A stretch of 64,000 bases of DNA from Erwinia sp. SLM-02. Its GTDB lineage: Bacteria; Pseudomonadota; Gammaproteobacteria; Enterobacterales; Enterobacteriaceae. Below the pieces are notes generated by a model that did not search any database, was not told where the DNA came from, and was given only the letters and a program-made list of their open reading frames with translations. The stretch covers positions 2,046,001 through 2,110,000 of the forward strand of contig NZ_JAQISN010000001.1 in assembly GCF_037450285.1 (NCBI RefSeq), given 5' to 3'. The position numbers and the translations under genes were made by a program. This document shows positions 50,354 through 59,090 of this stretch, one piece after another. Each line of letters opens with the position of its first letter. The stretch's first letter is position 1.

Positions 50354-51193
50354 TCAGGCTTCAGGCTGCTGGTCCAGCGGCGCGATTTTGAACTCGCCGC
50401 GCGGCTGTGCGGCATTGGTTTGCGGACCGAACCAGCGGTCGTAAATTTTCACCGCCTCGCCGTCTTTTTCCAGCTTAATCAGCGTGTCGTTGACCGCGCT
50501 GGTCAGACTGTCTTCCCCCTTCGGGATCCCCACGCCCTGGTACTCTTTGGTCAGGCTGAACGGCGAAATTTCAAACTCCGCCTTCTGCGCCGCCGGCAGG
50601 TTGCCGAGCAGACCGACCAGTTTGGCATCGTCCTGGGTGATCGCCTGCACGTTGCGGTTACGCAGCGCCACGAAGGCCAGCGGAGTGTCATCGTAGGAGA
50701 TCACTTTGGCGGTCGGATAACGTTCACGCAGGGTGATCTCCTGCACCGTACCTTTGTCCGCGCCGATGCGCAGGGTTTTGATATCGTCCGGGGTTTTCAG
50801 CACGCCTTTACGGGCGATAAATTTCTGGCCGGTGGCGAAGTACGGCACGCTGAAATTCACCTCTTTGGCCCGCTCGTCGGTGATGGTGAAGTTAGCGGCA
50901 ATCAGATCCACCTTCTTCGATACCAGCAGCGGAATGCGGTTAGCCGGGTTGGTGGCGCGAAGCTCGACTTTCACCCCCAGCGCCTTGCCGATGGCTTCGG
51001 CGAAGTCCACATCATAGCCCACCAGCTTTTTGCTTTGCGGATCGATGTAGCCGAACGGCGGGTTGCTGTCGAACACCGCGATGCGCACCACCCCGGCCTG
51101 CCTGATATCATCAAGCTTGTCGGCCTGGGCGGCACCGGCGGCGAGGCCGGTCAGACTGGCGAGCAACGTTAAGACCAAAGCGCGATGTTTCAT
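50354..51193 (-). CDS. Periplasmic amino-acid-binding protein
   Basis: A 279-residue type 3 extracellular solute-binding protein with signal peptide MKHRALVLTLLASLTGLAAGAAQA. The family signature is GYDVDFAEAIGKALGVKVEL; the ligand loop TNPANRIPLLVSKKVDLIAA follows. Start 51,193 has an AGGAGC site. It captures a polar amino acid for the two permeases downstream. The ligand cannot be named. Confidence 0.9.
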   Translation of the reverse strand: MKHRALVLTLLASLTGLAAGAAQADKLDDIRQAGVVRIAVFDSNPPFGYIDPQSKKLVGYDVDFAEAIGKALGVKVELRATNPANRIPLLVSKKVDLIAANFTITDERAKEVNFSVPYFATGQKFIARKGVLKTPDDIKTLRIGADKGTVQEITLRERYPTAKVISYDDTPLAFVALRNRNVQAITQDDAKLVGLLGNLPAAQKAEFEISPFSLTKEYQGVGIPKGEDSLTSAVNDTLIKLEKDGEAVKIYDRWFGPQTNAAQPRGEFKIAPLDQQPEA

Positions 51194-51454
51194 TGAAAGC
51201 TCCTGAATGGTTGAAGTCCTGCACGCAGATAAGCTAACAAGGGCCATCCGGCTCCGGAAATAATTTAAAGGACTATGTTTATGTTTTTTATCTATTTGTA
51301 ATATCTGAACATATTATGTTCATCATCTTGCTCACCCGATAACGGACCTCCGGAATCCGCAGGGGAAAAAAATGTGATCGCCGGCACAAACTGGCTACCC
51401 GTGCGCCCGAGCGTCGGTTATCTTCGCGTTTTTATTTACCCAGGTTGATTATTG

Positions 51455-52195
51455 ATGAACAGCACAACGCAGATTTTAAAAAGCCACCGCAGCGATCGCA
51501 GCTACCTTGCTAAACCCATCGACGACCGCATTCTGGATGACATTATCGAATGCGCCTGGCTGGCGCCCACTTCGGTTAACTCGCAGCAGGTCTCCGTCAT
51601 CGTGACCCGCGATGCCGCCACCCGTGCACGCATTGCCGAACTGGCCGGCGGACAGCCGTGGATCGCCCAGGCCCCGGTGTTTATCACCTTCGTGCTGGAT
51701 ATGCATAAAAGCCAGCTGGCGATTGCCGCCGAAGGCAAAGCGCAGATCGCTCATCAGAGCCTGGAAAGCATTGTCTCCGGGGCCACCGACGTCGGTATTG
51801 CGCTGGAAGCGGTGATGACCGCCGCGCGTTCACACGGCCTGGGCGTGGTGCCGATTGGCGGCATTCGCCGCGATCCCGCAGCGCTGATTGAGCTGCTGCA
51901 GCTGCCCGAGCTGACCTTCCCCGTGGCGGGCGTGGTGCTGGGCTACGTCGATCAACCCGCCGTTCAGAAGCCGCGTATGCCGATGGCGGGCTTCCGCCAT
52001 GAGGAGCATTACCAGCAGGAGACGCTGCCTGAAACCATCCGCAGCTACAACCAGACCCTGGTGAAACACTGGCAGCAGACCGGCCGCACCGACGGCGATA
52101 ACTGGGGGAATAACACCGCCAGCTACTACCAGCATATCTACTTCCCTGCCGTGCAGCCCGCCATCCTGCGTCAGGGCTTTGGCATCGACAAATAG
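51455..52195 (+). CDS. NfsA/FRP-family NADPH nitroreductase
   Basis: A 246-residue FMN enzyme. HRSDRSYLAKPIDDRILDDI carries the phosphate-binding Arg-Ser pair, LAPTSVNSQQVSVIV binds FMN, and GLGVVPIGGIRRDPAAL plus GVVLGYVDQP are typical of NfsA/FRP. It reduces nitroaromatics or flavins with NADPH. Monocistronic between divergent and convergent neighbours. Confidence 0.88.
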   Translation: MNSTTQILKSHRSDRSYLAKPIDDRILDDIIECAWLAPTSVNSQQVSVIVTRDAATRARIAELAGGQPWIAQAPVFITFVLDMHKSQLAIAAEGKAQIAHQSLESIVSGATDVGIALEAVMTAARSHGLGVVPIGGIRRDPAALIELLQLPELTFPVAGVVLGYVDQPAVQKPRMPMAGFRHEEHYQQETLPETIRSYNQTLVKHWQQTGRTDGDNWGNNTASYYQHIYFPAVQPAILRQGFGIDK

Positions 52196-52202
52196 GCAAA
52201 AA

Positions 52203-52230
52203 AAAAGCCCGGCCAGTGCCGGGCTTTGAA
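52203..52230. terminator. Bidirectional terminator, nitroreductase / phoH
   Basis: AAAGCCCGGC-CAGT-GCCGGGCTTT is a perfect stem. The A-run on the left becomes a T-run for leftward phoH transcripts, so it is strongest for phoH. Confidence 0.85.
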
Positions 52231-52243
52231 CGTTTAATTCCTG

Positions 52244-53032
52244 TTAACCGTAGGCGAGCAGCGTACGCTGGCACAGCTGAGAACGTACGCAGTCATCGGC
52301 GGTAAACCGCACCACCCCAATCATTTCATCTTCCTCAAAGCGCGCCATGGCGTCGCTGAGGCCGGACTTCACGTGGGCAGGCAGGTCGCACTGGGTAATA
52401 TCGCCGTTGACGATCACGGTGACGTTTTCCCCAAGGCGGGTTAAGAACATTTTCATCTGTGCGGCGGTGACGTTTTGCGCCTCATCGAGGATCACCACGG
52501 CATTTTCAAAGGTACGGCCACGCATATAGGCAAAGGGTGCGATTTCAACTTTACCGATTTCGGGACGCAGACAGTACTGCATAAAGGAAGAGCCGAGACG
52601 TTTAACCAGAACGTCATAGACCGGGCGAAAATACGGAGCGAATTTTTCTGAAATATCCCCGGGCAGGAATCCCAGATCCTCATCCGCCTGTAACACCGGT
52701 CGGGTCACGATGATCCTTTCCACATCCTTATGAATCAGAGCCTCCGCCGCTTTCGCGGCACTAATCCAGGTTTTACCACACCCGGCTTCACCGGTAGCAA
52801 AGATCAGTTGTTTGGTTTCTATGGCGTTGAGATAGTGCGCCTGAGCTTCATTTCTGGCGGCAATCGGAGAATGGTCACGGGTATCACGCGCCATGCCAAT
52901 TGCATCCAGTCCACCCATTTGCACCAGCGAGGTGACCGATTCTTCTTCACGCTGACGGTGACTGCGCGAGTCGCTACGAAGCACACGTTTTGCTTCACGA
53001 CGAGCTTTGATCACTGCTTTCTGTCTTCCCAT
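52244..53032 (-). CDS. phoH: PhoH family ATPase
   Basis: A 262-residue P-loop protein. Walker A is ATGEAGCGKTWISAAKAAE (about residues 79-97), Walker B is AVVILDEAQNVTAAQMKMFL (about 181-200), and TVIVNGDITQCDLP follows. It matches the short form of enterobacterial PhoH, a phosphate-starvation-inducible ATPase of the helicase-like PhoH family with a proposed role in RNA metabolism. Confidence 0.95.
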   Translation of the reverse strand: MGRQKAVIKARREAKRVLRSDSRSHRQREEESVTSLVQMGGLDAIGMARDTRDHSPIAARNEAQAHYLNAIETKQLIFATGEAGCGKTWISAAKAAEALIHKDVERIIVTRPVLQADEDLGFLPGDISEKFAPYFRPVYDVLVKRLGSSFMQYCLRPEIGKVEIAPFAYMRGRTFENAVVILDEAQNVTAAQMKMFLTRLGENVTVIVNGDITQCDLPAHVKSGLSDAMARFEEDEMIGVVRFTADDCVRSQLCQRTLLAYG

Positions 53033-53580
53033 AGTGGCACCTTACAGTTGGTTTCATTTCCCGCATCAGGATGGCGATGCGATTACGTGAACGCTTTAGA
53101 GGTTTTGGCTTCCTTTTAAGCCGTGTCTGGCCGTTGCAACAGATGCAAAGCCGCGCCGGGGCGCAGAGTGCACCGGAAAGCAATTAACAGGGTTGATGGA
53201 ACGATAAATTGTTAAAGAAGAGAATGCTGTAGAGGAAATGAACTCCTCGCGTGTGACGGCGATGGTCGACTTTCTGTTTACGGGTCCGTTAAAGGACTTG
53301 GGCATTCGCTATCTCCATAGTGGGATACTTAATGCGAAAAGTTACTACAATTTCATTCCAGCATATCGGTGCGAAATTGCAACATATTTTTTACTGTTAT
53401 TATTTGTCAAAAATTAATTTCATTAAATACATAAGGTTAAATTAATTACTTATTTAACATTACTGTCATAATTAAATTGTATGGTGCATTTTTTAATCAA
53501 CAAAGCGGCGGAAAAATGCAGCAGAGAACGGCGGGCTACTTAAAACGGAATAGCGGGCGCACGGCACCCGCTATTATTTA
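53033..53580. other. Gene-free region between phoH and efeB
   Basis: About 550 bases. The left part is mixed GC and contains the phoH promoter region; 53,330-53,520 is strongly AT-rich. Short open frames here lack ribosome sites. I see no efeB terminator with a T-run and no convincing Pho box in phoH orientation. Confidence 0.5.
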
Positions 53581-54864
53581 TCAGGCCTCAAGCAGGCCCT
53601 GAGCAAGATAGTGTTGCGCATCCACCACGCCCGGAAGCACAAAGAAATATCCCCCGCCGATCGGCTTGATATACTCCTCCAGCGCTTCGCCGTCCAAACG
53701 CTTTTGTACGGTCAGGAAGCCTTTTTCTAAATCGTGCTGATAGCAGACAAACAGCAGCCCCATTTCCAGCTGGCCGGATTTAGACACGCCGAGCGAATAA
53801 CTGTAGCCCCGGCGCAGCATCAGATTACTTTGCGTTTCCGGCGTGCGCGGGTTGGCGAGGCGAATGTGCGCATCCAGCGGCGTAATCTTCCCATCCGGGT
53901 CGTTTACGTAGTCCGGCACGTCGTGCTCGTTTTCCATCCCCAGCGGCGCCCCGCTGTGCTTCACGCGGCCAAAAATGGTCTGCTGCTCGCCCAGCGGCGT
54001 TCGGTCCCAGAACTCCACGTGGAACTGAATGATACGCGCAGCCTGATAGCTGCCGTTCAGCGCCCAGGCGGGTTCGCCCTGCTCCTTGCTCACCCACAGG
54101 ATGTTATCCATCAGCGACGTATCGGCGGTATCCGGGTTGGCCGTGCCGTCCTTGAAGCCCAGCAGGTTAATCGGCGTCTCTTTCCCTTTGCTGCGCGCGG
54201 CGTGATCGGAGATAAAACCTTCACGACGCCAGCGCACGCTGAGCAGATCCGGCGAGTGCTTGATAATATCGCGCAGCGCGTGGATTGCCGTATCGTTGGT
54301 ATTGGCGCAGATCTGCAGCAGCAGATCGCCGTGGCACAGGCTGGCATCCAGCGCGTCGTTGGGAAAGCGGGTCATGCGCTGTAGCCTGAGCGGCCTGTGC
54401 GCCTGCAGCCCGAAACGCTCATCAAACAGCGAGGCGCCCACCGACACGGTGATCGTCAGGTTATCGGGATAGATGTCGTCGCCGAGAATACCGGAGTCCA
54501 TCGGCGGCAGCTGCGGGTTGGTCACCAGCGGCGCTTTCCCCCCGGCGGTCAGAAACGCGATGCGGTCGGTCAGCAGCCGGAACAGCCGCTCCAGATCGTT
54601 TTTGTCCGTGGCCAGCACGTCAAAAGAGACCAGCATCATCGCCGCCTGCTGCGGCGTGACAATCCCGGACTGGCGCAGGCCGAAGAACGGCTGGCTTTCA
54701 TGACGCGCGGAAGGGGAAACGGTGCCCGGCGACGAGACTTTCCCGTCACCGGCCGCATGGACCGGACAGCCGCCGGTCACGGCAAGGGCACCGCCAAGGA
54801 TGCCCACGCCTTTCAACAAACGACGACGCGAGCTTGACGCCACGTCATCAACGGGTTTTGCCAT
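53581..54864 (-). CDS. efeB: EfeB deferrochelatase/peroxidase (DyP family)
   Basis: A 427-residue dye-decolorising peroxidase exported by the Tat system: SSRRRLLKGVGILGG is the twin-arginine motif (residues 11-25). The DyP motif is GFKDGTANPDTADTSL (GxxDG), and the haem ligand His lies in IIQFHVEFWDRTPLGEQ/IFGRVKHSGAPLG context. It is the last gene of efeUOB. It helps acquire ferrous iron at low pH and was proposed to release iron from haem. Confidence 0.95.
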   Translation of the reverse strand: MAKPVDDVASSSRRRLLKGVGILGGALAVTGGCPVHAAGDGKVSSPGTVSPSARHESQPFFGLRQSGIVTPQQAAMMLVSFDVLATDKNDLERLFRLLTDRIAFLTAGGKAPLVTNPQLPPMDSGILGDDIYPDNLTITVSVGASLFDERFGLQAHRPLRLQRMTRFPNDALDASLCHGDLLLQICANTNDTAIHALRDIIKHSPDLLSVRWRREGFISDHAARSKGKETPINLLGFKDGTANPDTADTSLMDNILWVSKEQGEPAWALNGSYQAARIIQFHVEFWDRTPLGEQQTIFGRVKHSGAPLGMENEHDVPDYVNDPDGKITPLDAHIRLANPRTPETQSNLMLRRGYSYSLGVSKSGQLEMGLLFVCYQHDLEKGFLTVQKRLDGEALEEYIKPIGGGYFFVLPGVVDAQHYLAQGLLEA

Positions 54865-54870
54865 ATCTGA

Positions 54871-55998
54871 TTAATCCAGCCCCAGCGTCCCACGCAGCAG
54901 GGAAAGGTCTTCGGCCAGCGCCGTAATCGGGCCTTTCAGAGCGTTGCGGTCAGCATCGGTCAATTTTTCGTAAGATTCATAGCCGTCTTTGGTACGGTAC
55001 TTCGCCAGAATGGTATCCACTTTTTTGAAGTTGCCGTCCACTTTCGCCAGCAGTTCCGGATTCGCCTTCTGCAGCAGCGGACGCAGCAGGTTCACGATCT
55101 TCTGCGCGCCGTCTACGTTCGCCTGGAAGTCCCACAGGTCGGTACGGCTGTAGCGATCTTCCTCACCGGAGATCTTGCTGGAAGCGACTTCCTCAATCAG
55201 GCCTGCCGCGCCGCCAACCACTTTACCCGGAGGGAAAGCCAGCTCGCTGATACGGGTCTGCAGATCCTGCACATCTTTGTACAGCTGGTCGGCAAATTTA
55301 TCCATATCTTTTGTGGTGTTATCGGCAAATAAGACCTTCTCCAGGCGGTGGAAGCCGGTGAAGTGCGGATCTTCCGCTTTCTTCTCGAAGTCATCTTCAC
55401 GGGCATCGATGCTGCCGTCGAGGTCGGAGAACAGTTCGGCGATAGGTTCAATACGCTCATAGTGCTGACGGGTTGGTGCATACAGCGCTTTGGCTTTTTC
55501 CAGATCGCCCGCTTTTACCGCATCGGTAAAGGCTTTGGTGCCGGCCACCAGCTGATCCACCTCTTTCATCACGTAGACTTTATAGTCGGCAATCGGCCCG
55601 ACCAGCTGCAGCACGTCCGGCTTGCCGTCGTTCACTTTGCTGCCGTTGGCCTTCACAATCAGCTTGCCTTTCGGATTGCTCAGCAGGCCGCAGGTAATAT
55701 CGTATTCCCCGGCTTCCAGATTGGCCGTCAGCTTCTGGGTAAAGGATGGGGCGATATTTTCACGCTCTTCAACCACCATCACCCCTTTCAGGATCTCCCA
55801 CTCCAGCGCTTTCTGGCTGTTGTTCTTGATAATGAACTGGGTTTTACCGGCATCCACCGTCAGGGTCATCGGTTCGCACTGCTTATCGTTAACGCTGACC
55901 TTAACCTGCGGAATATCAGCAGCCAGCGCCGCCCCCGAGGAGGTCAGAACGGCCAGCAGAGCGGCATTCAGTGCGTGGCGGCGAAAGTGTGTAGTCAT
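54871..55998 (-). CDS. efeO: EfeO periplasmic iron-uptake component
   Basis: A 375-residue periplasmic protein with signal peptide ending GAALA. The N-terminal cupredoxin domain (about 25-120) has CEPMTLTVDAGKTQFIIKNN and DITCGLLSN. The C-terminal M75 peptidase-like domain has the HxxE metal site HYERIEPIAELF. Six bases separate it from efeB. It passes iron to the permease EfeU. Confidence 0.95.
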   Translation of the reverse strand: MTTHFRRHALNAALLAVLTSSGAALAADIPQVKVSVNDKQCEPMTLTVDAGKTQFIIKNNSQKALEWEILKGVMVVEERENIAPSFTQKLTANLEAGEYDITCGLLSNPKGKLIVKANGSKVNDGKPDVLQLVGPIADYKVYVMKEVDQLVAGTKAFTDAVKAGDLEKAKALYAPTRQHYERIEPIAELFSDLDGSIDAREDDFEKKAEDPHFTGFHRLEKVLFADNTTKDMDKFADQLYKDVQDLQTRISELAFPPGKVVGGAAGLIEEVASSKISGEEDRYSRTDLWDFQANVDGAQKIVNLLRPLLQKANPELLAKVDGNFKKVDTILAKYRTKDGYESYEKLTDADRNALKGPITALAEDLSLLRGTLGLD

Positions 55999-56053
55999 AG
56001 TGTAATCCCTGTCAAAGAGTTGAACCGGCAGGCGGCTGCCTGCCCGGCCAGTT

Positions 56054-56887
56054 TCAGCGCGTGCTGCGCGCCGCAGAGGTGGTTGCGCGTGCCGGCAGCG
56101 TAAACAGCAGCAGCGCAGGAATCAGATAAATCAGCCAGACCGCCACTTCGCTGACGCTCGGGGCTTCCTGGTAGCCAAGCATGCCTTCCATCAGCGTACC
56201 GAATACGCTGTGGGTGGAGAGCACCTGGCTGAAATCGAACGCGACATCCTGAAAATGGTTCCACAGCCCCGCTTCGTGGAAGGCGCGGATCGCCCCCGCC
56301 GCCAGGCCTGCGGCAACAAAAATAATGAACAGGCTGGTCCACTTAAAGAAGCTCGCCAGGTTGAGGCGCACGCCGCCCCAGTAGATCAGCATCCCCAGCA
56401 CCACCGCCGTGCCCAGGCCGAGCATCGCGCCCAGCGGCGGCCCGTAGCCCACGTCCTGCTGGAAAGCGGCCAGCAGAAAGAACACCGATTCCAGTCCTTC
56501 GCGGGCGACGGCAAGAAACACCATCATCACCAGCGCCCAGCCGCTGCTGTTGCCCTTCTTCAGCGCGTTATCGACCGCATCTTCCAGTTGGGCTTTCACG
56601 TTGCGCGACACTTTACGCATCCAGAACACCATCCAGGTGAGGATCACCACGGCAATCACCGCCACCAGCCCTTCAAACAGCTCCTGCTGCTTCTGCGGGA
56701 ATTCACCGGTGGTTTCGTTGATGAACCAGCCGAGAGCCAGGCACAGCGCGGCGGCCACCACCACGCCCACCCACATGGCGCCAAACCACTGGCTGCGCTG
56801 GGTACGTTTCAGATAGCTGGCTATCAGGCTGACAATCAGCGCCGCCTCCAGCCCTTCACGCAACATAATCAGAAAGGGAACAAACAT
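56054..56887 (-). CDS. efeU: EfeU ferrous iron permease (Ftr1 family)
   Basis: A 277-residue inner-membrane permease with seven helices. The first REXXE motif is MLREGLEAALIVSL (residues 8-21) and the second is VAREGLESVFFLLAAFQQ, both needed for iron passage. Start 56,887 is chosen since MFVPFLIMLREG is the family beginning. The gene is intact, unlike the frameshifted copy in E. coli K-12. Preceded by a Fur box. Confidence 0.95.
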   Translation of the reverse strand: MFVPFLIMLREGLEAALIVSLIASYLKRTQRSQWFGAMWVGVVVAAALCLALGWFINETTGEFPQKQQELFEGLVAVIAVVILTWMVFWMRKVSRNVKAQLEDAVDNALKKGNSSGWALVMMVFLAVAREGLESVFFLLAAFQQDVGYGPPLGAMLGLGTAVVLGMLIYWGGVRLNLASFFKWTSLFIIFVAAGLAAGAIRAFHEAGLWNHFQDVAFDFSQVLSTHSVFGTLMEGMLGYQEAPSVSEVAVWLIYLIPALLLFTLPARATTSAARSTR

Positions 56888-56948
56888 GCCAACACCCTCA
56901 AAAGTGTTAAATACGGTCAAGTGCGGTAAAGATAAGTAAAACACAAAC

Positions 56949-56967
56949 GATATCGATTATCATTATC
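56949..56967 (-). promoter_or_regulatory. Fur box before efeU
   Basis: On the reverse strand GATAATGATAATCGATATC matches 17 of 19 positions of the Fur consensus GATAATGATAATCATTATC. It lies about 60 bases upstream of the efeU start and should repress efeUOB when iron is plentiful. Confidence 0.9.
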
Positions 56968-57063
56968 GGACAAGGAATTACAAGCATTTCGGATGAAATA
57001 TTGCCGTTTTGCGGGGGGAAATTATTTAAGGAAATGTAACGGAGAGAAATTAGTTTATTTGCT

Positions 57064-57097
57064 AAAAAAAAGGCCCCTCGCATGACGAGGAGCCCTT
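57064..57097 (-). terminator. Terminator of putP
   Basis: On the reverse strand GGGCTCCTCGTCATGCGAGG then GGCCTTTTTTTT forms a stem with a T-run, about 70 bases after the putP stop codon. Confidence 0.8.
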
Positions 57098-57165
57098 GAT
57101 ATTCCATTCAGCCTGAACGGCGTGGCGTTAACCGGACGCGGAGTGAATCAGCCTCGGGTTTGCCT

Positions 57166-58647
57166 TCAGCTGCGGTATTCCGCTTCGGCCGCGTCAAAGC
57201 GCTTCTGCGCGGCAGACGACGGGCCTTTACCCAACAGGCTGAACACCAGAATGGCAAGGCTGGCGAACAGGAAACCAGGAATGATTTCGTACAGCTCCGT
57301 CCAGCCGTAGTCTTTCCACAGCAGTACGGTTGCGGCACCGACGATCATCCCGGCCAGCGCACCGTTGCGCGTCATGCGGCGCCAGATCAGCGAGAACAGC
57401 ACCACCGGACCAAACGCGGCACCGAAGCCTGCCCAGGCGTAGCTGACCAGGCCCAGCACGCGGTTATTCGGGTTAGCGGCCAGCGCGATAGCAATCACGG
57501 CCACCAGCAGCACCATCAGGCGCCCTACCCACACCAGCTCTTTCTGGCTGGCGTTTTTACGCAGGAAGTTTTTGTACAGATCCTCGGTCAGCGCGCTGGA
57601 GCAGACCAGCAGCTGGCAGCTGAGGGTCGACATCACCGCGGCAAGAATGGCCGACAGCAGAATTCCGGCAATCCACGGGTTAAACAGAATACGCGCCAGC
57701 TCAATAAAGATACGTTCGCCGTTTTCGTTCACCCCGGCAGCCAGCTCCGGATGATTCTGGAAGAAGGCAATACCGAAGAAGCCAACCGCGACCGCGCCGG
57801 CCAGGCACAGGATCATCCAGGCCATACCGATGCGGCGGGCCGTGCGGATGGAACGGTGGGAATCCGCCGCCATAAAGCGCGCAAGAATGTGCGGCTGGCC
57901 GAAATACCCCAGTCCCCAACCCAGCAGAGAGATCACCGCTACAAAGTTAAGGTTCTTCAGCATATCGATATTTTCGATACTCTTGGCTTCAATCACCTGC
58001 AGTGAATCACCCAGCCCGCCGACCGCCATAATAACGATCACCGGCGTGAGGATCAGCGCAAAAATCATCAGGCTGGCCTGCACGGTATCGGTCCAGCTCA
58101 CCGCCAGGAATCCACCGATAAAGGTGTAGGCAATGGTGGCTGCGGCACCGGCCCAAAGCGCGGTTTCGTAGCTCATGCCGAAGGTGCTTTCAAACAGGCG
58201 GGCGCCGGCAACAATGCCGGAGGCACAGTAAATGGTGAAGAAGATCAGGATAACCAGCGCGGAGATCACCCGCAGCAGCTTACTGGTGTCTTCAAAACGG
58301 CTGGAGAAATAGTCCGGCAGGGTTAAGGCATTATCATGATGTTCGGTCTGCACGCGCAGGCGTCCGGCAACAATCTTCCAGTTCAGCCAGGCACCGAGCG
58401 TCAGCCCGATGGCGATCCAGCTTTCAGAGATACCGGAGATGAAAATCGCGCCGGGCAGGCCCATCAGCAGCCAGCCACTCATATCAGACGCACCGGCAGA
58501 GAGCGCGGTAACCACGCTGCCGAGGCTGCGTCCGCCCAGAATATAGTCGTCAAAGTTTTTTGTTGAACGGTAGGCAAAAAATCCGATCAGCACCATGCCG
58601 AAAATATAAACACAAAATGTCACCATCATCGGTGTACTTACTGTCAT
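57166..58647 (-). CDS. putP: Sodium/proline symporter
   Basis: A 493-residue sodium:solute symporter with 13 predicted helices. Family landmarks are TVSTPMMVTFCVYIFGMVLI, RSTKNFDDYILGGRSLGSVV, SAGASDMSGWLLMGLPGAIF (sodium site Ser/Asp55-57 region) and GWGLGYFGQPHILARFMAA. It imports proline with sodium for use as carbon, nitrogen or osmolyte. Divergent from putA across a shared operator region. Confidence 0.96.
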   Translation of the reverse strand: MTVSTPMMVTFCVYIFGMVLIGFFAYRSTKNFDDYILGGRSLGSVVTALSAGASDMSGWLLMGLPGAIFISGISESWIAIGLTLGAWLNWKIVAGRLRVQTEHHDNALTLPDYFSSRFEDTSKLLRVISALVILIFFTIYCASGIVAGARLFESTFGMSYETALWAGAAATIAYTFIGGFLAVSWTDTVQASLMIFALILTPVIVIMAVGGLGDSLQVIEAKSIENIDMLKNLNFVAVISLLGWGLGYFGQPHILARFMAADSHRSIRTARRIGMAWMILCLAGAVAVGFFGIAFFQNHPELAAGVNENGERIFIELARILFNPWIAGILLSAILAAVMSTLSCQLLVCSSALTEDLYKNFLRKNASQKELVWVGRLMVLLVAVIAIALAANPNNRVLGLVSYAWAGFGAAFGPVVLFSLIWRRMTRNGALAGMIVGAATVLLWKDYGWTELYEIIPGFLFASLAILVFSLLGKGPSSAAQKRFDAAEAEYRS

Positions 58648-59090
58648 TCAGGTTCTCCACTTATTATTCGAATCCGCAGCCTGTATTGCTGCATCGCGCC
58701 TGCTGCCGGAACGGAGCAGCAACGACGGCGCAAGGGGATGGCTTCCTGCCGGGGGCGGTATCCTGCCGCAAACGGCTTTATCACACAATCGATTTAACAC
58801 ACATCTCACAGTCATTTCACCCGGTAGTAACCAGCAAATGTCAGCAGGTTGCACTGCGTCACATTTAGCCGGGTTGCACCTCACCAACAACCCCACCATT
58901 CCCAGGGATTGTGGGAGAAATGCATACCTGGCCGGGATCTTGCAGCAATAACCGTGCCGCTTTTTTGGCATTAACATCCGCATGATTTTCAAGAGTGAGG
59001 AAAGGGTCACATTTAACGAGGTTGCACAAAGTTGCAACATCAGTGATATTGCTCGCTATCGTTCGTTTATTGATTCAGGAGCTGTAAGGC
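58648..59090. promoter_or_regulatory. putP-putA control region with PutA operators
   Basis: Four GTTGCA motifs, the PutA operator core in E. coli, occur at 58,848-58,853, 58,873-58,878, 59,021-59,026 and 59,031-59,036. Two 22-base near-identical segments at 58,858-58,879 and 59,006-59,027 each begin GTCACATTTA and end in GTTGCAC. PutA would repress both divergent genes from here when proline is absent. Confidence 0.75.

Noticed and set aside
53460..53485. CTGTCATAATTAAATTGTAT as a Pho box for phoH
   Set aside because: Its orientation points away from phoH, the second half-site is weak, and it lies over 400 bases upstream.
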